From Syncephalastrum monosporum B8922 (taxonomy: Eukaryota; Mucoromycota; Mucoromycetes; Mucorales; Syncephalastraceae): 64,000 nucleotides of DNA. The stretch's first letter is position 1, and the number at the start of each line of letters is the position of its first letter. The DNA lies in NCBI GenBank assembly GCA_000697355.1, contig JNEN01001217.1:62001-126000 (forward strand). Direction: 5' to 3'. Made by a program: the position numbers and the translations under genes. The notes beneath the pieces were generated by a model, which worked only from the letters and a program-made list of their open reading frames with translations, searched no databases and was not told where the DNA came from. Below, in pieces: positions 1-10,892 of the stretch.

Positions 1-694
1 GTCACACCCAATCCTAGCTGGCAAGTATATCAAGATGTTCAAGGATGCCGGTATCGTCGTCCTCCACAAGTGCACTGCCATCCGACACGCCTTCTCTGCT
101 CAGCGTCTCGGTGTCGACATCATCTCCATGGACGGTTTCGAGTGCGCCGGTCACCCCGGTGAGGACGACATTGGTGGTCTGATTCTGCTGGCCAAGTCGG
201 CCAAGAAGCTCACCATCCCTTACATTGCCTCGGGTGGCTTCGGTGATGGCCGCGGCCTGGCGGCTGCCATTGCGCTTGGCGCTGAGGGTATCAACATGGG
301 CACGCGTTTCATGTGCACCGTCGAGTCGACCATTCACCAGCACATCAAGGAGGCCATCGTGCAGGCCGACGAACGCCAGACCACCCTCGTCTTCCGTCCT
401 TTCCGCAACACCTCGCGTATCTTCAAGAACAAGATTGCCATTGAGGTCAACAAGCGTGAGAAGAAGCCCGATCTGCAGTTTGAGGACGTGAGAGAACTCG
501 TCGCTGGCTCGCGTGGCCGCCAAGTCTATACCACCGGTGACCCTGACTATGGTGTCTGGACCGCCGGTCAGGTCGTCGGTCTGATCGATGATATCCCCAC
601 CTGCAAGGAGCTCGTCCACCGCATTTCTGCTGAGGCGGAGGACATCCTGACCCGACAGGTCAGCTCCGTCATCGTCAAGGAGAGCAAACTGTAA
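1..694 (+). CDS. Nitronate monooxygenase (2-nitropropane dioxygenase family), 3' part, peroxisomal
   Basis: Flavin enzyme that oxidises alkyl nitronates to carbonyl compounds and nitrite. Only the C-terminal ~230 residues are in the window; the frame is open from base 2 and the 5' end lies outside. The segment has the hallmarks of the family's TIM barrel: HKCTAIRHA, then SMDGFECAGHPGEDDIGG, the glycine-rich IASGGFGDGRG (FMN phosphate binding) and GAEGINMGTRF. The protein ends in Ser-Lys-Leu, a canonical type 1 peroxisomal targeting signal, so I infer a peroxisomal matrix location. The stop is TAA at 692-694. No intron is seen in the visible part. Family assignment is firm; substrate is not determinable. 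Confidence 0.93.
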   Translation, partial: SHPILAGKYIKMFKDAGIVVLHKCTAIRHAFSAQRLGVDIISMDGFECAGHPGEDDIGGLILLAKSAKKLTIPYIASGGFGDGRGLAAAIALGAEGINMGTRFMCTVESTIHQHIKEAIVQADERQTTLVFRPFRNTSRIFKNKIAIEVNKREKKPDLQFEDVRELVAGSRGRQVYTTGDPDYGVWTAGQVVGLIDDIPTCKELVHRISAEAEDILTRQVSSVIVKESKL

Positions 695-1537
695 AAGGAC
701 AGCATGGTAAATGGTCTTGGATACAGCTGGCTCTAGTTAGATATATAAATGATATATACATGCTCTGATTTTTGTATATATATACGATATGATTTTGATT
801 TATGCTTCTATCTACGTATGTGATTATCAATGCTGTGGAGCATAGGCATGAGCTTACTAGTAATAGCGGCAGTGAAAATGCCAAGGGACTTACAAGAGAA
901 GGTACCAAACACGACACGCTCTTGCTTCTGTGATTTTGACCGTCTGCATACCTCCAACTTGAACTTCCAATAGTAGCACTTACTGAAGTTCGCAAAATTA
1001 CAAAAGTACAGCAATGGTACAGCCTTTGCAACATAGGCTTGTCTAATGATACTATATTGTACAGTATCAATACCATCCAAAAGTTTTAATACTGTGGGGA
1101 TGAATCTTCTGGCTAACTGCGTGCTTTGGAGGAGTTTCTTCTGAGTTCAACTTCGGAACAACGGACAATCGCCATGAATGATAAGACAGGGCTGCCTTTT
1201 CACATTCCGTTGTTTTCTTTTTCATGCAAAAAAAAAAAAAAGAGAGATGGAAATCAATGCATTCCACTCAAGATGAGGTGGATAATGGGATGGCGCTTTT
1301 TATCCCATTTAGGTCGAGGTGCCTGGATGACGTGAATGTCCCTGGATTCAAACGTGGAAACACCAAGCAGAAAATAAGATTTTTGATGCGATTGGTTTCA
1401 CAATGATCATCAACCCATGCACCGCCGTTCGATGTGACTCGTTTCCAAAGAAATCTTTTTTTTTGTGCCAAAGTGTACCTTTCCCTGTCTCTCCTTCTCT
1501 CAAGAAGTCCACTCTTTTTCCCCTCTTCCTCATTGTC
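695..1537. other. Intergenic, no gene seen
   Basis: AT-rich spacer between the nitronate monooxygenase stop and the GTP/GDP carrier start. Its right end (about 1450-1535) is strongly pyrimidine-rich, as in the leaders of several other genes here. Short open frames on the minus strand have no family features. Confidence 0.6.
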
Positions 1538-2629
1538 ATGTCTCCCGCCATTCCCACCAAAGGCAAGTCCGAGTCCGGCACCGCTCGTTTCCTTGGCTCC
1601 GCCAGCTCGGGTATCCTCGAGCTCCTCATTTTCCACCCCGTCGACACCGTTGCTAAGCGTCTCATGAGCAACCAGGCCAAGGCCACTGGCAACCTCTCCG
1701 AAGTTATCTTCAAGGTATATCTCATATAAATTTACAGCGGTAAGAAGACTTATAAGTGCACTTCTCTTCTAGGATGCTGCCTCGAAGCCTTTCCTCCAAA
1801 AGTACGCTTCGCTTTTCCCTGGTCTCGGCTTTGCTGCTGGTTACAAGGTCGCCCAGCGTGTCTACAAGTTCGGTGGTCAGCCTTTCGTCAAGGACTACTT
1901 GAACCAGCACCACAAGGGTGCTTTCACCTCTGCTTTTGGTGAGAAGACGGGCAAGACGATTATGCACGCCACCGCTGGCAGGTACGAAAAAAGATGCATG
2001 TAAAAGGGGAAACGATTTTTGACAACTATGAGAATAGTCTCGTCGGTATTGGTGAAATTGCTCTCCTGCCTCTCGATGTTTTGAAGATCAAGCGTCAGAC
2101 CAACCCCGAGGCCTTCCGTGGTCGTGGTTTCTTGACCATCATCAAGGATGAGGGCATGGGTCTTTACCGGTAAGCACAATTTGCTATGAAACGTATGGGA
2201 TCACGTGATATACTCATGCCGATGTTACATAGTGGTGCCGGCTGGACCGCTGCGCGTAACGCCCCTGGCTCTTTCGCCCTGTTCGGTGGCTCTGCCTTTG
2301 TCAAGGAGTACCTCTTTAGCTTGAAGGATTATAACGAGGCAACCTTCATGCAGAACTTCTGCGCTTCGATCGGTGGTGCTGTCGCCTCCATTACGGTGGC
2401 CGCTCCTCTCGATGTCGTCAAGACCCGTATTCAGAACCGTAACTTTGACAACCCCGAGTCGGGTGTCAACATCATCAAGAACCTCATCAAGCAGGAAGGC
2501 TTTGGTGGTTTCTTCAAGGGTCTGACCCCCAAGATTTTGGTTGTCGGTCCCAAGTTGATCTTCAGCTTCACGATCGCCCAGCAGCTCATCCCTGTTTTCC
2601 ACCGCATGCTGGACGCCAACGGCAACTAA
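1538..2629 (+). CDS. GGC1: Mitochondrial GTP/GDP carrier, Ggc1-like
   Basis: Inner-membrane solute carrier that exchanges cytosolic GTP for matrix GDP. Four exons: 1538-1714, 1773-1981, 2038-2169, 2233-2629, giving 304 residues (yeast Ggc1 is 300). Start chosen at MSPAIPTKGKSES because family similarity begins there with TARFLGSASSGILEL. All three carrier signatures are present: HPVDTVAKRL, LPLDVLKIKRQ and APLDVVKTRIQNR. The stretch NRNFDNPESG and the phrase GWTAARNAPGSFALFGG are close to those of Ggc1 rather than other carriers. Introns are 51-63 nt with GT-AG ends. Ggc1 affects mitochondrial iron balance in yeast; that role here is inference. Confidence 0.95.
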
Positions 2630-3462
2630 GTCCACTCATTTGAGTCAACTTCTTGCATTCTTCTTCTCTTTTCGCACGTAATCCTTTCTCCTCTTTATCC
2701 TTTTTTTTTTCTCTTTTCTTGCATGTACCATATAGATAAAAAACGTATGTACGTCACCTACATCCCCTCTCCAACAATCGTACATAAAAAATTTAGTGAC
2801 CGAGTAAGCCCTGCTTGGAACGCGTCATGGTGTCACGCCAGTGTGCATATGTCGTTGTCGCAATGAATCGGCTGCAGATTCCACGTGGGAGTACCTTTTT
2901 AGGCGCCAAGATAAAAAAGCATATGTTCCTTTTCAGGAAGAGCAGGAGCCAAGAAGAAATCTTATCCAATCAGCGTCTCGAGTTGAACTTAAAAATAGCC
3001 CAAGCTGCAGGTAAGGCCAGCCAAGCTTTAGGACCCTGCCAAGCTGCAGACTTTTTTGCTGTCAAGATTCACCCAGCTCTTGGGAATCAACAACCCCTGG
3101 CACTGTACGACACACACATACGCAGAACACAGACGGACCACTGTCCTGAAATGACATGGTGCCCCTTGTGTCAAAGAATGATGCAGCAGGAGCATTTGCC
3201 CAGCCTTCGGATCCAATCAGCATCGGCTATTCCACCTGTGTGTGCGGCGCTTTCTTCTGACTGCACCCCCCCTTCCCCTTTCTTATTGTGCTGCTACTTG
3301 GGTGCGTATCTTTTTTTATGTCTAGTTCTTCTCCCCCCCCCCCTGGAGTACAATTCCATTTCATCATGCATGATCGACTATTTTTTTTTTTACCTCTTAT
3401 AAAAAGCATACCGGATCACTTGCTTCTTTTTCTTTCCTCATACCCTCTGATTATATTCCCCA
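2630..3462. other. Intergenic, no convincing gene
   Basis: An open frame of 195 codons (2815-3402, plus) ends in homopolymer runs and has no recognisable domain, so I treat it as chance. The right end holds C and T homopolymers and a TATA-like element before the next gene. Confidence 0.55.
3398..3405 (+). promoter_or_regulatory. TATA-like element
   Basis: TATAAAAA lies 58 bp upstream of the ATG at 3463, just after a run of T. Position and sequence fit a core promoter of the coiled-coil gene; not tested. Confidence 0.5.
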
Positions 3463-4224
3463 ATGTCTGGTACGGCCGCTACTGCTCGCCCCTTACTGCC
3501 CGTCAACAATAGCCGCAGCCTGAAATGGACTGCCCAATTCACGACCGCGGCGCCACCCAGCGGCATGCAAAAACGTAAAGCCCTCACCGGCCGAGTGCAA
3601 AAGAAGCCGAGCCCGCGCAAGGCCAATGGCACGCCGCAGCCTTCCTCCATGCGCCGTTTGGAGAGCGAGCTCGGTTCGTCAAGCGATTCTTTGGCGACAA
3701 TCACCATCATGTTTGACAGCTTGCGCCATGCCTTCGATGCCGGTCGACCCGCCATGGAACGATCGAGCACAGCAACCCGTTTGGGGGACATGGAAAAAGA
3801 GCTCTTGACTGCGTACGATGATCTGGGCCTTCAGGTCAAGCACCTCGACCGCAGGATGCAGAAACTGCAGAAGGAAATTCAACGTGTCAAGGACGAGCAC
3901 CAACAGCGACAAGACTCCACTCCGCCTCTGCAGCCGGACGACTATTCACCCGTCTCCTCGTTTGCCGAAGACGACGAAACGACGCCCAGCTTAAGCTACT
4001 GCCCTACGCCCTCCTGCCAACCCGAATCACCTCTTCCCTTGTCATTCCCTGCCTCGTCTACGTATCCTGCCCACTATTACTCTTACTCTGCGCCAATGGC
4101 ACCTCCTATGGTGCCGGCGCCCGTGGGCGCCTTTCCTCAAGACGTGCCGCCGCAAATGATGACATCTTACGACTGCGCCTGTCTCTCCTGCACAACCTCC
4201 TGTGCTGTCTACCCATGCCTGTAA
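3463..4224 (+). CDS. Small coiled-coil protein of unknown function
   Basis: Single exon, 253 residues. No known domain recognised. The N-terminal third is basic and Pro/Ser-rich (KRKALTGRV, QKKPSPRKANG). Residues ~105-150 form a strongly predicted coiled coil beginning DMEKELLTAYDDLGLQVKHL. The C-terminal half is Pro/Ser/Tyr-rich and ends with several cysteines (CACLSCTTSCAVYPCL). The coiled-coil block is closely matched by the C-terminus of the protein encoded at 55507-56882, so the two are probably members of one lineage-specific family. A TATA-like element lies 58 bp upstream of the ATG, supporting the start. Function unknown; a scaffold or nuclear regulator would be guesses. Confidence 0.75.
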   Translation: MSGTAATARPLLPVNNSRSLKWTAQFTTAAPPSGMQKRKALTGRVQKKPSPRKANGTPQPSSMRRLESELGSSSDSLATITIMFDSLRHAFDAGRPAMERSSTATRLGDMEKELLTAYDDLGLQVKHLDRRMQKLQKEIQRVKDEHQQRQDSTPPLQPDDYSPVSSFAEDDETTPSLSYCPTPSCQPESPLPLSFPASSTYPAHYYSYSAPMAPPMVPAPVGAFPQDVPPQMMTSYDCACLSCTTSCAVYPCL

Positions 4225-5367
4225 TTCGCCACTGTTTACATCTGTGCAGCTGCAGCATGCCATATTGACTCCTACGATACCACAAGATACCACTCAACAG
4301 CATCATCAACAACAACAACAACAACTGCATTCATATCTTTTCTTCCTCGCCTTCTGTCTGTAACATCATTTGACTTATCATTCCCTCTCTCTCTGCCTTT
4401 CTTTCTTCCTTTTTCTTGTATGCCATATGTACGATAGCTATCCACATATATGCCTCCCTCCCTTTCTTTTCGTTTACCTTTCGCACTCTCTTTCTGTCTC
4501 TGTATGCCATCCTTCTTTGTACTATTTCGACACCTGTAAAGTTATGCCCTTTTCATCACAACAACAACATTTCCTGCATATAAAATACCAATGAACCAAG
4601 TTCTATCTTATCATGACGAAAGTATCGAGATTTTTTATTTCGCAACCCGCTTCAAATGAATCATTATACCTTGTGCGACTCGTTGCACTGTAATAAGAAT
4701 GCATTGCCGATCTCATTTCTACAGCTTAGCAACCCCGCTGGCATGTCCATTTTCCCCAATATCTGTGTCAATCGCCCCCGATTTAAAGTTTGAGAACAAT
4801 TTCTTATTAATGACAATCTTTCCTTCATCCTGCCTAATTTCCTTCCATTGCTAAGATACACCATCGTCTCTGCTTACTCTCTTATAATTCAAAATATTTT
4901 GCAGAGACCCGCGCCGGTGTACGCCGTGAATAAATGCGCGGTCGCAGCTCAAAATTTAATCAATATTCTGCCGCGTCACATTTTTATAAATCCTTCCACG
5001 GAAGCAATCGCTCTACATATATTATCGAATTGGCAAAAGAATGGCGGAATCGGAATACTAAGGGGGGTCTGGGGTCAGGAGAGTTACGTCTTTGTTTTAA
5101 GAACCGATTCTTCAGTGCTTCAAGCGATGGGCTGTCGGACAAGCTCGCTCCTAAAGTCATACGCAATGGAGAACAATAACGTTTCTGTTCTCGACGTGTA
5201 ACGAAGGACCCTTCGGAGATTCTGCATTTCCTAATCGATAAAGAAGACATTCTTCTGCCAGTTCATTTTGGGGATAAAGCTGACAGTTAGCTGATATGGA
5301 TTACTAAAGGACTGATCAGCAAATTGAAAGATCAACTTCATTCTTTTATTCATTTCACCAACCATCA
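4225..5367. other. Intergenic, no gene seen
   Basis: Pyrimidine- and AT-rich spacer between two gene 3' ends (the plus coiled-coil gene and the minus SMG8 gene). Open frames here are short and featureless. Confidence 0.6.
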
Positions 5368-8300
5368 TCATGCGACAGGACACACGCGAAAGCTGTCTTT
5401 CTCCAATATCGCGCGCTGAATATCTTGGCCGGAAACATCAGGGGTAATGGGGTTACCAAGTGCGTCAGCGTAGATATACGGTAGTCGTAAGACATAAACT
5501 CCATTGTTGGGCAACACAAGGTCATCTTCGAACCCCAGATGGGTTTCCACGACGGTACCCCCCGCAGATATCTGAATAGGATTAGGAATCGCTCATATTC
5601 TGACGTTGCTACTGCGTTTTTTTTTAATTCTGAGAACTCACTCTGATCTTGGGCTTCATGACAATGGACACCGGTGCTTCAGGCGATACGCAATAGATGC
5701 GCTGCAGCTGTGCCATCACATCCGTGGCAGTCAGTCGCTGTCCACTTTGCCCGAAATTGCACGGACATGGCACGTAGATGGGCAAATCTTGGTGGACGAC
5801 GTGATTGGCATGATCCTTTGCATTTTGTCAGTGTAAGGTGACACTGCAGCAGATTTCGGCCGAAAAATTAAAATGTTGACGTACCTTGGGGTGGCCCTTA
5901 TGCCCCAACTTGCACACCTTGCCTTCTCCACAACTTAAAAAGCGATGCCCCTGAGGACATTCATATTCAGCGCCAAAGTACCCGCGGATCAGACCTTCCA
6001 AGCGATGATCGCGATCGCGGCGCTTGCCTTCGCGTTTCTTCTTTCGTTGCGTCTCTTCTGCGACCTTGGGGACAAGCTTCGTCGTAGGGACATCCGGCAT
6101 GTTTCGAGAGTCTGCCAAAGATGGGAACGCGTCTAGTGATGCAATCGAAGCCGCTTTGTTGATTGGTTCACTCGCGGGAACCTTGACTGTCAGAGAGAAC
6201 AAACTTTGCATGAGTCCTGGTAGGTAGTACCATGGTGTCATTGTTACCATTCCCACCCTTTCCAGGGAGAGGCCATTCGCTCGTATCTTTCGTTACATCA
6301 GGCTGGGGGGACGATGACGCTTGTGCTTGTGCGGCGTGCTGCTGCTTTTCGTCCTTTTTATTTTTTGCGGCATTGCTCCCTGCTACCGTGCCCAGTGTCC
6401 ATGGCAAGAGGTAGCTCGTGTTATTCATGAAACCTTCATACGTTTCCAAACCCACGCTGTTCCGATAAGCCGCAGAAGGTCCCAGATAAAGCAAGACAGG
6501 GGAACAATGGGGCAGGTAGCCATGGATTTTCACCGGTGTCTTTTCTGTGTGTGCCATCGTCTTTTCAATATCAATCGCGTATCGTTCCTCGCCTTTCATG
6601 CAGCAAGAAAAACGACTGTAAAAGTCGACATTGGCTTCCTGTTTTACAGATATGAGACCTGTTGTGTTTCGCAGTCGACACGGGTGACTTACCTGCAAGC
6701 TGAAGGGATCCTCCCGCAGGCGCTGCGATTTTCCGCACGTACACCCATGGAAAATACTCACACCACTGCTGTGGTGTGCGCCGCTTAATGCACGGTCCTG
6801 CATGGCCTCATTTGCGGCTGAGTTGACTGTATGCCCTATCTATTGAGCAGCGTTGGAAACATGATACGAGCAGACTGAAATAGTAAGTTACCTTCAAACG
6901 ACATGGTTTCCCGGTCAAGCTTAATGTTTCACAGCTTCTACGGCCTTGGTTCCAAATTGAGTCACATTCGCGCTCAAGACGTCCTGCAAACTCATCAGCA
7001 CAAGGACCACGGGTTAAGCACCGATACATCCGCAGTACATTCTCTTTCTACAGTACTTTCAGTCGCATGATAAGTCTTTTGTTGGACACTTACCTTCCAA
7101 GTGTGGTATTGCTGACCATAACACGGCGGAGACTCTTGACTATATGCCTCCAAACATTTTTGCATAACATCCGTAGAGTGGCTGGACGATGCGTAAGCTA
7201 CCTTATGGATATAACCGTTCTGCTTTTTTTTTTTTTTTTTTTTTTTACCTTTTCGAAAAGACGCGCTCGATTTCAACGATGTTACGAATCTTTTTGCGTA
7301 GGACAGCATCGATCTGTTGAATGATATTTTTCGCACCAGGATAGTGATGGATCAAGGATGCCCTCCATGCGCTCTTACTGCCTATGTTAGAGGGCCCTCG
7401 AAGCAGAATATCATTGAGAACAACCAGCATGGAAGCAAACTGGACAGCATTGGGCAGAGGGGATGTGGGCAGACGAGCCATGTCGCCCTTTCGCGCAGCA
7501 GGAGTTCCTGTATGGTGGCGGCTGCTAGACGCTTTGAGCCAGTGAGCGACAAAGTTGCGCAGCGCATTCGCGGCGCTGCCGTAGAGAGGATCGGGTGCGA
7601 CTGGCTTCTTCAAGGGCCCCTTCCGCTTGCTATAGCCGGCCGTGGTGGGACGTGATGGAGTATCAACTGCTTCGAGCTCGTTCAGCCAGGCCGAGATCGA
7701 AGTGGGATGACCAAACGAGTAGTCGAGAGAGATGGGTTCTTGAGCGCCGTCTTGCCATGACTCGGAGACCGCCGCGGGTATAGTATGTAAAAATGGCTGA
7801 CCGGTGGTACTCAGATGGAAAAGAATTTTACTGTGCAACGGGTGTAAGACAGAAGCAAGCAAGTAAACGTGCTGTGGGGTGTACCTAGATTCGCCGACAG
7901 CACTGGAGTCGTTATTAACGCACGGCGATACCGAGGTTGCGTTGAGGGTATGGATGATGGCGGATTGCATGCTATCCTGGAAGCGCTTTATGCTTGCTCC
8001 AGGGTTTGGGCGGGCGTCACCCACGGGAACGGGTGCCTGGAGCCTCTGACTTAATGTGGATGCCATACAACCGTGCATTGTTACTTACGTCAATAACAAT
8101 AAAGGCCATAATAGGTGTGGGCCAATCGGGCGCATCACGAGCAGAGTGGCCGGATCGATCGCGGGCGTGTTTGTCTTCGTTGCGCTGGTCCTCCGAGCCT
8201 GATGTCAAAAGACTCCAGTGGATCGACTGCAGCTGCGTCAAATGCGCATAGATACGCTGCTTCACTTGAGCCATGGTAGCCAGGTCAAGCACCAAGTCGG

Positions 8301-8827
8301 CTGACAACGAGCGGGGTGGAACAATGGGCTACATAGGAACAGCAGCTTAGTCATAGGTACGGTGCCCTGTGTAATACTTACTATAACCACACGCGAGACG
8401 AGGAACAGGAAAAGCAGATTCAAAAAGTGATCTGCTTGGTGCTGGCGCAACGACGCAGATAAGTTATGAGACGTATCCTTCATATCAATTCGGCTGACAG
8501 GATCGTTGAGGAACAGATACGCGGTCTTGGACTTTTCATCGACATAGAGCTGTAGCCCACGTGACAGCTGCGTAGCCACGCCGTCATTATCTATGATAGA
8601 ATACCGAAACATGTCAAGGTCCGCGATCATTGTTGTAGTTTGGCGTGAGGCTCACCATGCGTCGAAAAGACTTGGGTTCCTACGACGCGATTCGCAATAG
8701 CGGCTGTTGTCGTATGAGATTGAGTGATGCGCTGCTGGACGCAGCCAAAGAGGCCGACTACGTTGATTTCGGCTTGCTTGAGGTGAGTCAAGTTTGCTCT
8801 GGAAATCAGGTCATCGAGATCTTCCAT
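5368..8827 (-). CDS. SMG8: SMG8-like nonsense-mediated decay factor
   Basis: Regulatory subunit of the SMG1 kinase complex, which phosphorylates UPF1 in nonsense-mediated mRNA decay. Twelve exons on the minus strand: 8827-8656, 8590-8382, 8328-8089, 8045-7885, 7830-7249, 7181-7094, 7047-6892, 6797-6693, 6638-6231, 6181-5885, 5815-5642, 5571-5368; 931 residues (human 991). All junctions close in phase. Family landmarks in order: VVGLFGC near the N-terminus, RGPCADEFAGRLERECDSIW with SLTGKPC, the Cys pair in FHGCTCGKSQRLREDPFSLQ, YLGPSAAYRNSVGLE, GAEYECPQGHRF, and the C-terminal VYVLRLPYIY. Exon 5 is followed by a donor that runs straight into 23 A. The start ATG precedes the conserved N-terminal segment by about 20 residues. 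Confidence 0.92.
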
Positions 8828-9203
8828 TAAGCATACAAGTCTATTCTACTTTATCAAACGAAGAAATTCCGTCTCGCGCTTTTCGTACGCTTCCTCACAG
8901 AAATAAAATCGCTTGAACATCTAAATCGCTTGAACATCTAAATTGGCCCGTTCTACATAAATCTTGCTTTTTTTCTGGTGCCACTGCTTATAGCCAAAAT
9001 ATCATCTTCCTTGGTTTCTCTTTAATAACACAATGAGCGTTCATGAATACTCAAGTAGGAGTGTGCCTGAAGCACAACCATCCTGTTTCTATCCAATATC
9101 ATCAAGCCGAGTTATGGGACGTCAATGGTAACATCTGAGTGTCATGCAGATCCTGAAGAAATATGGTGTACTTTTCAAAACTTGCGCATTCAGCAATAAT
9201 GAT
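8828..9203. other. Spacer between two minus-strand genes
   Basis: Holds the SMG8 promoter side and the 3' end side of the UBR7-like gene. A 17-bp direct duplication (aaatcgcttgaacatct) sits near 8908-8941. Nothing else recognised. Confidence 0.5.
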
Positions 9204-10892
9204 TTATTCTGTTCGGTGAGACATTTCTTCGCGTTTTTCCTACGTTACAGAATGAGACATGCATCTAGCATGATGAAATCGAAGCTTACTGCAAAGAAGC
9301 GCCTGATATCAGCTTCTGTAACGACCTTGTCTGTCTTTCGGAACTCTTCCAGAAACCCGCGAAGGTGTCCTGACATGGCTTGAAATGCCATGATTCCCTC
9401 GAGTGCCTTAACACGATCCACGGAATTGAGCTGCTCCATACCTAAATCCAACAATGATTTGCCTGCGTATTCCACATATGAGCACTAGGTGTTCATGGAG
9501 CCCATCCCTGAATTACCGGTGTCCTTGTCGCTCTCAGGTTCATAGGTGTCCTCTTCTTTCACAAGATACTGAACATCATGTTTGGAAAGCAGGTTTGTGC
9601 ACTGTCCATGCCTGATGAGCATACGCTTACGCTGACTAGCACAACTTACATTATCACAGGAGCATAAATGCTGCCGCCATCCATCTTGAAGAAACAGATC
9701 TGCCTTGTCCCCATTCACGATAGTCACTGTTTTTGTAAAATTAAACTTGGTGCACTAAGCTTTCCCAATGGCTTACCAACACGGCAAGAAGGTGTTTTCT
9801 TTAATATGTCAGGAGATTCTCCTCGTATAAGATTTTCTTTTGCGCCAGTATCGTCTCTCGCTTGCTCGTCACTCTTTGGTCGCTTTTCACTGCTCTTGTC
9901 CTCCTCCTCCATCTTTCGCTTTTGTCCAATTAGCTCGCTTGTCTCCACAGCCGTTGTATCTTGCTGAGGCGCTTCCTTTGACCGTGGATCCTGCATCTCG
10001 GGCAGGTTCTCCGGCGCCCGTGTGTCCCCTTCGTGAGGCTTCGGTTCAGCTTGTGCCTCACTGTGTGCTGGAAGAAGCCAGCAATGGACAGGCTCCTTTG
10101 TCTTTGCCAATCCAATGCTGCACCAAGCATTAGGCTGTTGAATCAGAAACGGATACCGCGTGGTGCAGTCGCGGCAAATGTAGGTGTCAAAATCTTCAAT
10201 TTCTTCGGGTACCTAGATCCGAGCGTTGGTAGGATTATTTGCGAGCATAGGTTATACTTACTGAGCCAATGCATCTCTCGTGGAACCAGTCCTCACAAGC
10301 AAGGCACTGCATTGATTCCTGTGAATATCTCTGTTTGACTGGAATGTGGTCCGACTGACCTGATACATTTCATTTTCCTCTTTTCCTGGGTCGTAAAACT
10401 GGTTACACCTATAAAGCGCGCATAAGTGATTGTGTGTAAATATGTATCAAAGTAAAGGGATACATACCGGCAGTACAGGCCCTTGAAATTGTGATTGTAT
10501 GTATTCTGATTATTGACAGCGGCTGCCTTTTGTTGTCCCTTGGTCAACTCGCATGAGGAACCTCCAAACTTGCCAGGCACGCCACAGTCGCATCGAAAGT
10601 TACGCTTGGGAAACAGCTCCAGCAGTTCGTGATCCGAGTGGCACGCAATGGAGCAACTATAGCACATGCCGCTTGGCTCATCGCCAGGCCCGGTGCATGT
10701 TTTGCAAGCGTAAAGAGGTTGGCGAATGTAGCCTTGCTCGAACGTACACTTCTCAAACTTGCCAGGCAGTACTTCTTGAGCTTCCTTCTCCAAAGCGGTC
10801 TGACGATCAATGTAGTCCTGGGCCGTCATCACGTCCTCTGAGCCAGCGGCGTGTATCTCTGGTTTCTGGATGGCCGACTCATTCTTCTCCAT
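9204..10892 (-). CDS. UBR7: UBR7-like protein with UBR box and PHD finger
   Basis: Putative ubiquitin ligase of the UBR7/Mlo2 family; animal UBR7 acts on chromatin. Eight exons: 10892-10468, 10408-10360, 10306-10262, 10212-9777, 9726-9650, 9631-9517, 9462-9290, 9239-9204; 451 residues (human 425). The UBR box spans about residues 46-117 (Cys/His-rich, with CDCGVPGKFGG). A PHD-type finger follows at ~140-215, ending CEDWFHERCIG and YICRDC. A Glu/Lys-rich linker leads to the family C-terminus, DLFLQDGWRQHLCSCDN, YLVKEEDTYEPESD and SLLDLGMEQLNSVDRVKALEG. A TAG at 9485-9487 would interrupt the frame, but it falls in a 54-nt GT-AG intron whose removal restores the conserved C-terminus. Confidence 0.93.

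Noticed and set aside
2815..3402. Plus-strand open frame of 195 codons
   Set aside because: Ends in homopolymer-coded Pro and Phe runs; no domain. It overlaps the likely promoter and TATA element of the next gene.
8908..8941. 17-bp direct duplication as a possible regulatory or insertion footprint
   Set aside because: Only two copies, no flanking inverted repeats, and no link to a gene feature; simple tandem duplication is enough.
9485..9487. In-frame TAG suggesting that the UBR7-like gene is broken
   Set aside because: It lies in a 54-nt GT-AG intron (9516-9463). Splicing restores the conserved C-terminus in phase.
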